From Thiomonas intermedia (GTDB lineage: Bacteria > Pseudomonadota > Gammaproteobacteria > Burkholderiales > Burkholderiaceae_C), in the NCBI RefSeq assembly GCF_002028405.1, contig NZ_CP020046.1, positions 558,001 to 622,000 of the forward strand: 64,000 nucleotides of DNA. Reading direction: 5' to 3'. Every line of letters begins with the position of its first letter. Position 1 is the first letter of the stretch. Position numbers and translations under genes: made by a program. The notes beneath the pieces were generated by a model. It saw only the letters and a list, made by a program, of their open reading frames with translations, had not been told where the DNA came from and did not search any database. Shown piece after piece: positions 61,464-64,000 of the stretch.

Positions 61464-64000
61464 GCTGCATTCGCGGCCGCCGAGGCCGCAGCCGGTGGTG
61501 CCGCTGCGGCGGCCGGCGCGCTCGCGCCGCCCTGCCCCGCGCTCAGACCGAGGGTCAGCGTCACGCCTTTTTCCTTGGCCTTGTCGTCGGCCTGGAGGGC
61601 GGCGCCCAGATGCACGCGCGCCACCGGCAGCGCCTTGGTGCCCGTGGTCAGCGCCGCGAACACGGCCTTGGCCCGTGCCTGCGCCAGTGCGTCGAGGGTC
61701 GACTGAGGAATCGCCACGGACTTGGCAAGCTGGGCCAGCATGGCGCGCAGCAGGCCGTGCTCGCTCCCGGCGTCCTCGGGCAATGACTTTTTCAGGGCGT
61801 CGAGCGCGCTGGTGGGATGCTGATCGAGATAGAGGGCGTTGATGGCGTTGCGGGTGCGGGCATTGCCCAGGTCGAGCGGCCCTGGGCGGGCATCGGGCGG
61901 AACGGTCACGCCCAGTTTGGCCAACACCTGGCGGCGGACTGCGGCTTCCTGCAGCGCGGCCGTGTCGCGCTGGGCGTTGAACGTGGGCGGCACCTGCAGT
62001 TCCAGCCGGGGACGCTTGACCAGGGCCTCGCCGATATGCAGCAGCTTCTCGCGCTCCGGCGGAGCGAGCACGGCGCTGCCGGAGGCGAAATGCACGTCCT
62101 GCGGCGTGCCGTCGTCCGTACCCCCGAACAGGGCGCCCAGGGCGCGGAACGGCGCGGTGACGATCTTGGTCAGGACGTTGACGATGGCGTGCCAGATGAT
62201 GCCGCCGTAGCTGAACTGGGGGTTGTTCAGGTCGCCATGCACCGGCAGGTCGAGGTCGATGACACCGTCGCTGTTTTCGAGAACGGCGATGGCCAGGTCG
62301 AGCGGCAGATTCACCGCGCTTGGGCTGTCGACATGCGGGCCGAGCTTGAGGCGGGTGATGGTGAACGCGTTGCTGCCCTGCATCTGCGCCTTCTGGATCT
62401 TGTATTCGAGCTTCGCGTCGAGCCGCCCCGACTCGATGGCGCGCCCGGCGAACTTGCCCGAATAGGGCGAGATCGACGCCATGTCGAGGTTGCGAAAACG
62501 CAGGGTGACATCGGTGTCGTTTGTCGCGCGGAAGGGTTGCAGATGGCCGCGCACCCTGGCCTGCCCATAGTCATTGACCTGACCATCGAGCTCAATCTGG
62601 GCGCTGCTGTCGGGGGCGTCCGACAGGCCGTTGATCACCCCGGAGAGTTTTTGCATGCGCACCCGGAAATCGGGCTTGATGGACTGGTCGGTGAAATCCA
62701 CGTCGGCGTTGACGATGGCCGTTCGGTCGATGCGCAGCGCCAGGGGCAGCGGCTTGTCGGCCTCTCCCGGCGAGGACGGCGGCGGACCGGACACGGGCTT
62801 GCGTGTCAGCAGAATGGCCTGCACGTTGAGCGTGCGGTTGGGATTGATGACGATGCGGCCATAGGGTTCCACCGCCTGCAGCGCCGTCATCTGCACCGCC
62901 AGCGGCGCGGAATCGACATGCAGCCCGGTGGCCGCCAGTTTGCGCCAGCCCAGAAAGGGCGTGCGTCCGTCGGGATCGACCAGGGCCAGGTTGTCCACCT
63001 GCGCGCCACCGTCATAGGCCACCTGCGGCACGCCGTGACTGCCCGGGCGAATCTTCACCGTACCGTCCGCCGATGCCGTGCCACTGGTGAGCACAAGCCG
63101 CACATAGGGCGCCAGCAGGCCACCGAAAGGCGTCAGCGTGAGCTGCTGGAGCTGGACTTGCAGGGCGCCGCTCAGCGGCTGCGGGGCCACCTGCCCGCTG
63201 GCCTTGAACTGCCCGCCCTGTTTCAGCGCAAAACGCAGGTGCACCGGCACGGACTTGCGCAGATCCAGACTGAGGTTGCGGGCACCGGCCTGACCGCCGA
63301 TCACCTCCAGCCTGATCGGCGCGCCCCCGGTGTGCTCGTCGATCTGGGCCGAGAAGTCGCGCAGGTCCAGGCTCTTGAGATGCACGTCCGGCGGTCTGGA
63401 CGCAGGGCTGGCCGCGACCGGCTCGGCGCGCGCGGCGCCCCCGGCCGCCGGCTGAAACGCCTGCGCCCAGTTCAAACCGTCCGGGTTCAGCGCCACCAGC
63501 GCGTGCAAGCCGTCCACCTGCAGCGCGCCGGCATGCACGCTCGGCATGCCCGCATCGCGAACGCTGATCTGGCTGGGATCGAGCTGCAGGCGCTTCCATC
63601 GGGCCAGGGTCTGACGGGCGCTGTCGAGCTGCATCGCGCCGATCTGCAGCTTGAGATCCTTGGCCTGTGCCTGAACCGGACGCCCCGCGGGCAGCGCCAC
63701 CTGCGCCGCGGCATCGAGATTGAGGTCGCTCAGACGAAGTTGCAGGGGCGTTTTGAAGCTCTGATCGGTGTAGTCCAGCGCCTGCACCCGGGTCGCCACG
63801 CGCTGGATATCGACGGTCCAGGCGGGCGCGGCGGCCGGCGCCTGCGGGGTTGCAACGGCGCGCTGGCCCTCGGGCTGCGGCCGGTTCTGCGGCGCCCCGG
63901 CACTCAGCGCCTGAAGCAGATCGATCTGACCATTCGCCAGCCGTGCGAGCTGCACGCGCGCGGCATCGAGCTGGACGGCGCCCATCAGCAGGCGGTGCTG
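61451..64000 (-). CDS. DUF748 (AsmA-like) protein, C-terminal part (5' end outside window)
   Basis: At least 850 residues of a large repeat protein; the frame continues past the right edge, so the true start is missing. TPFLGWRKLAATGLHVDSAP and PYGRIVINPNRTLNVQAIL are the DUF748 signature; the fold is that of AsmA-like envelope proteins that bridge or shape the cell envelope. A C-terminal module (~residues 640-700 of the visible part) with FASGSAVLAPPEREKLLHIG looks OmpA-like. The tail is Ala-rich. Confidence 0.85.
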   Translation of the reverse strand, partial: QHRLLMGAVQLDAARVQLARLANGQIDLLQALSAGAPQNRPQPEGQRAVATPQAPAAAPAWTVDIQRVATRVQALDYTDQSFKTPLQLRLSDLNLDAAAQVALPAGRPVQAQAKDLKLQIGAMQLDSARQTLARWKRLQLDPSQISVRDAGMPSVHAGALQVDGLHALVALNPDGLNWAQAFQPAAGGAARAEPVAASPASRPPDVHLKSLDLRDFSAQIDEHTGGAPIRLEVIGGQAGARNLSLDLRKSVPVHLRFALKQGGQFKASGQVAPQPLSGALQVQLQQLTLTPFGGLLAPYVRLVLTSGTASADGTVKIRPGSHGVPQVAYDGGAQVDNLALVDPDGRTPFLGWRKLAATGLHVDSAPLAVQMTALQAVEPYGRIVINPNRTLNVQAILLTRKPVSGPPPSSPGEADKPLPLALRIDRTAIVNADVDFTDQSIKPDFRVRMQKLSGVINGLSDAPDSSAQIELDGQVNDYGQARVRGHLQPFRATNDTDVTLRFRNLDMASISPYSGKFAGRAIESGRLDAKLEYKIQKAQMQGSNAFTITRLKLGPHVDSPSAVNLPLDLAIAVLENSDGVIDLDLPVHGDLNNPQFSYGGIIWHAIVNVLTKIVTAPFRALGALFGGTDDGTPQDVHFASGSAVLAPPEREKLLHIGEALVKRPRLELQVPPTFNAQRDTAALQEAAVRRQVLAKLGVTVPPDARPGPLDLGNARTRNAINALYLDQHPTSALDALKKSLPEDAGSEHGLLRAMLAQLAKSVAIPQSTLDALAQARAKAVFAALTTGTKALPVARVHLGAALQADDKAKEKGVTLTLGLSAGQGGASAPAAAAAPPAAASAAANAAQGK

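Overview
The window looks like chromosomal DNA of a GC-rich betaproteobacterium, most likely Burkholderiales. The evidence is the 67-residue RpoZ in a gmk-rpoZ-spoT cluster, the kinase/PP2C-rph-rdgB-hemW cluster, minCDE, a cobalamin-dependent NrdJ, and palindromic repeats built on GGGCCGCCCCAA and CCCCC/GGGGG cores. A Thiomonas-like genus fits the gene set, but this is an impression; no 16S gene or similar marker is present.

Layout. 1-17,670 is housekeeping: a minus-strand cluster (Ser/Thr kinase, PP2C phosphatase, rph, rdgB, hemW), a plus-strand cluster (yicC, gmk, rpoZ, spoT), greB, and a minus-strand recC-recB-recD operon. A tRNA-Arg(ACG) with its own terminator follows. 17,978-39,299 is a surface-glycan locus: a MurJ-family flippase, an HpcH/HpaI aldolase, a sugar-phosphate transferase, an AsnB-type amidotransferase, a GT-B glycosyltransferase, and six genes that together fit a complete CMP-legionaminic-acid-type pathway (CapD/PglF-type 4,6-dehydratase, DegT aminotransferase fused to CBS domains, NeuD-type acyltransferase, NeuC-type hydrolysing epimerase, NeuB-type synthase, NeuA-type cytidylyltransferase).

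This locus is split by accessory DNA. A ~7 kb island (25,879-32,941) sits between the neuB-like and neuC-like genes. It holds a NERD-UvrD helicase and four toxin-antitoxin (TA) modules. Two truncated copies of the helicase 3' end lie among the modules. A fifth TA pair (Phd/PIN) sits between the acyltransferase and aminotransferase genes. Several glycan genes, and the helicase itself, carry palindromic elements inserted in frame. Three of these share an identical layout and have compensatory changes in their hairpin arms.

39,580-64,000 is mostly core or metabolic: SulP transporter, LolD, minCDE, a heme-binding-barrel-like protein, a DMT exporter divergent from an Lrp regulator, a four-gene coupled operon divergent from a GlxA-type regulator, nrdJ, an rmuC / hydroxyacid dehydrogenase / antiporter / lutC operon, higBA, pncB, a nitroreductase, a DUF2235 hydrolase and a DUF748 protein cut by the window end.

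The main candidates for something new are the repeated helicase-tail/TA layout and the covarying, in-frame palindromic elements. Possible near-leaderless TA promoters and an intrinsic terminator next to the nrdJ start codon are smaller leads.
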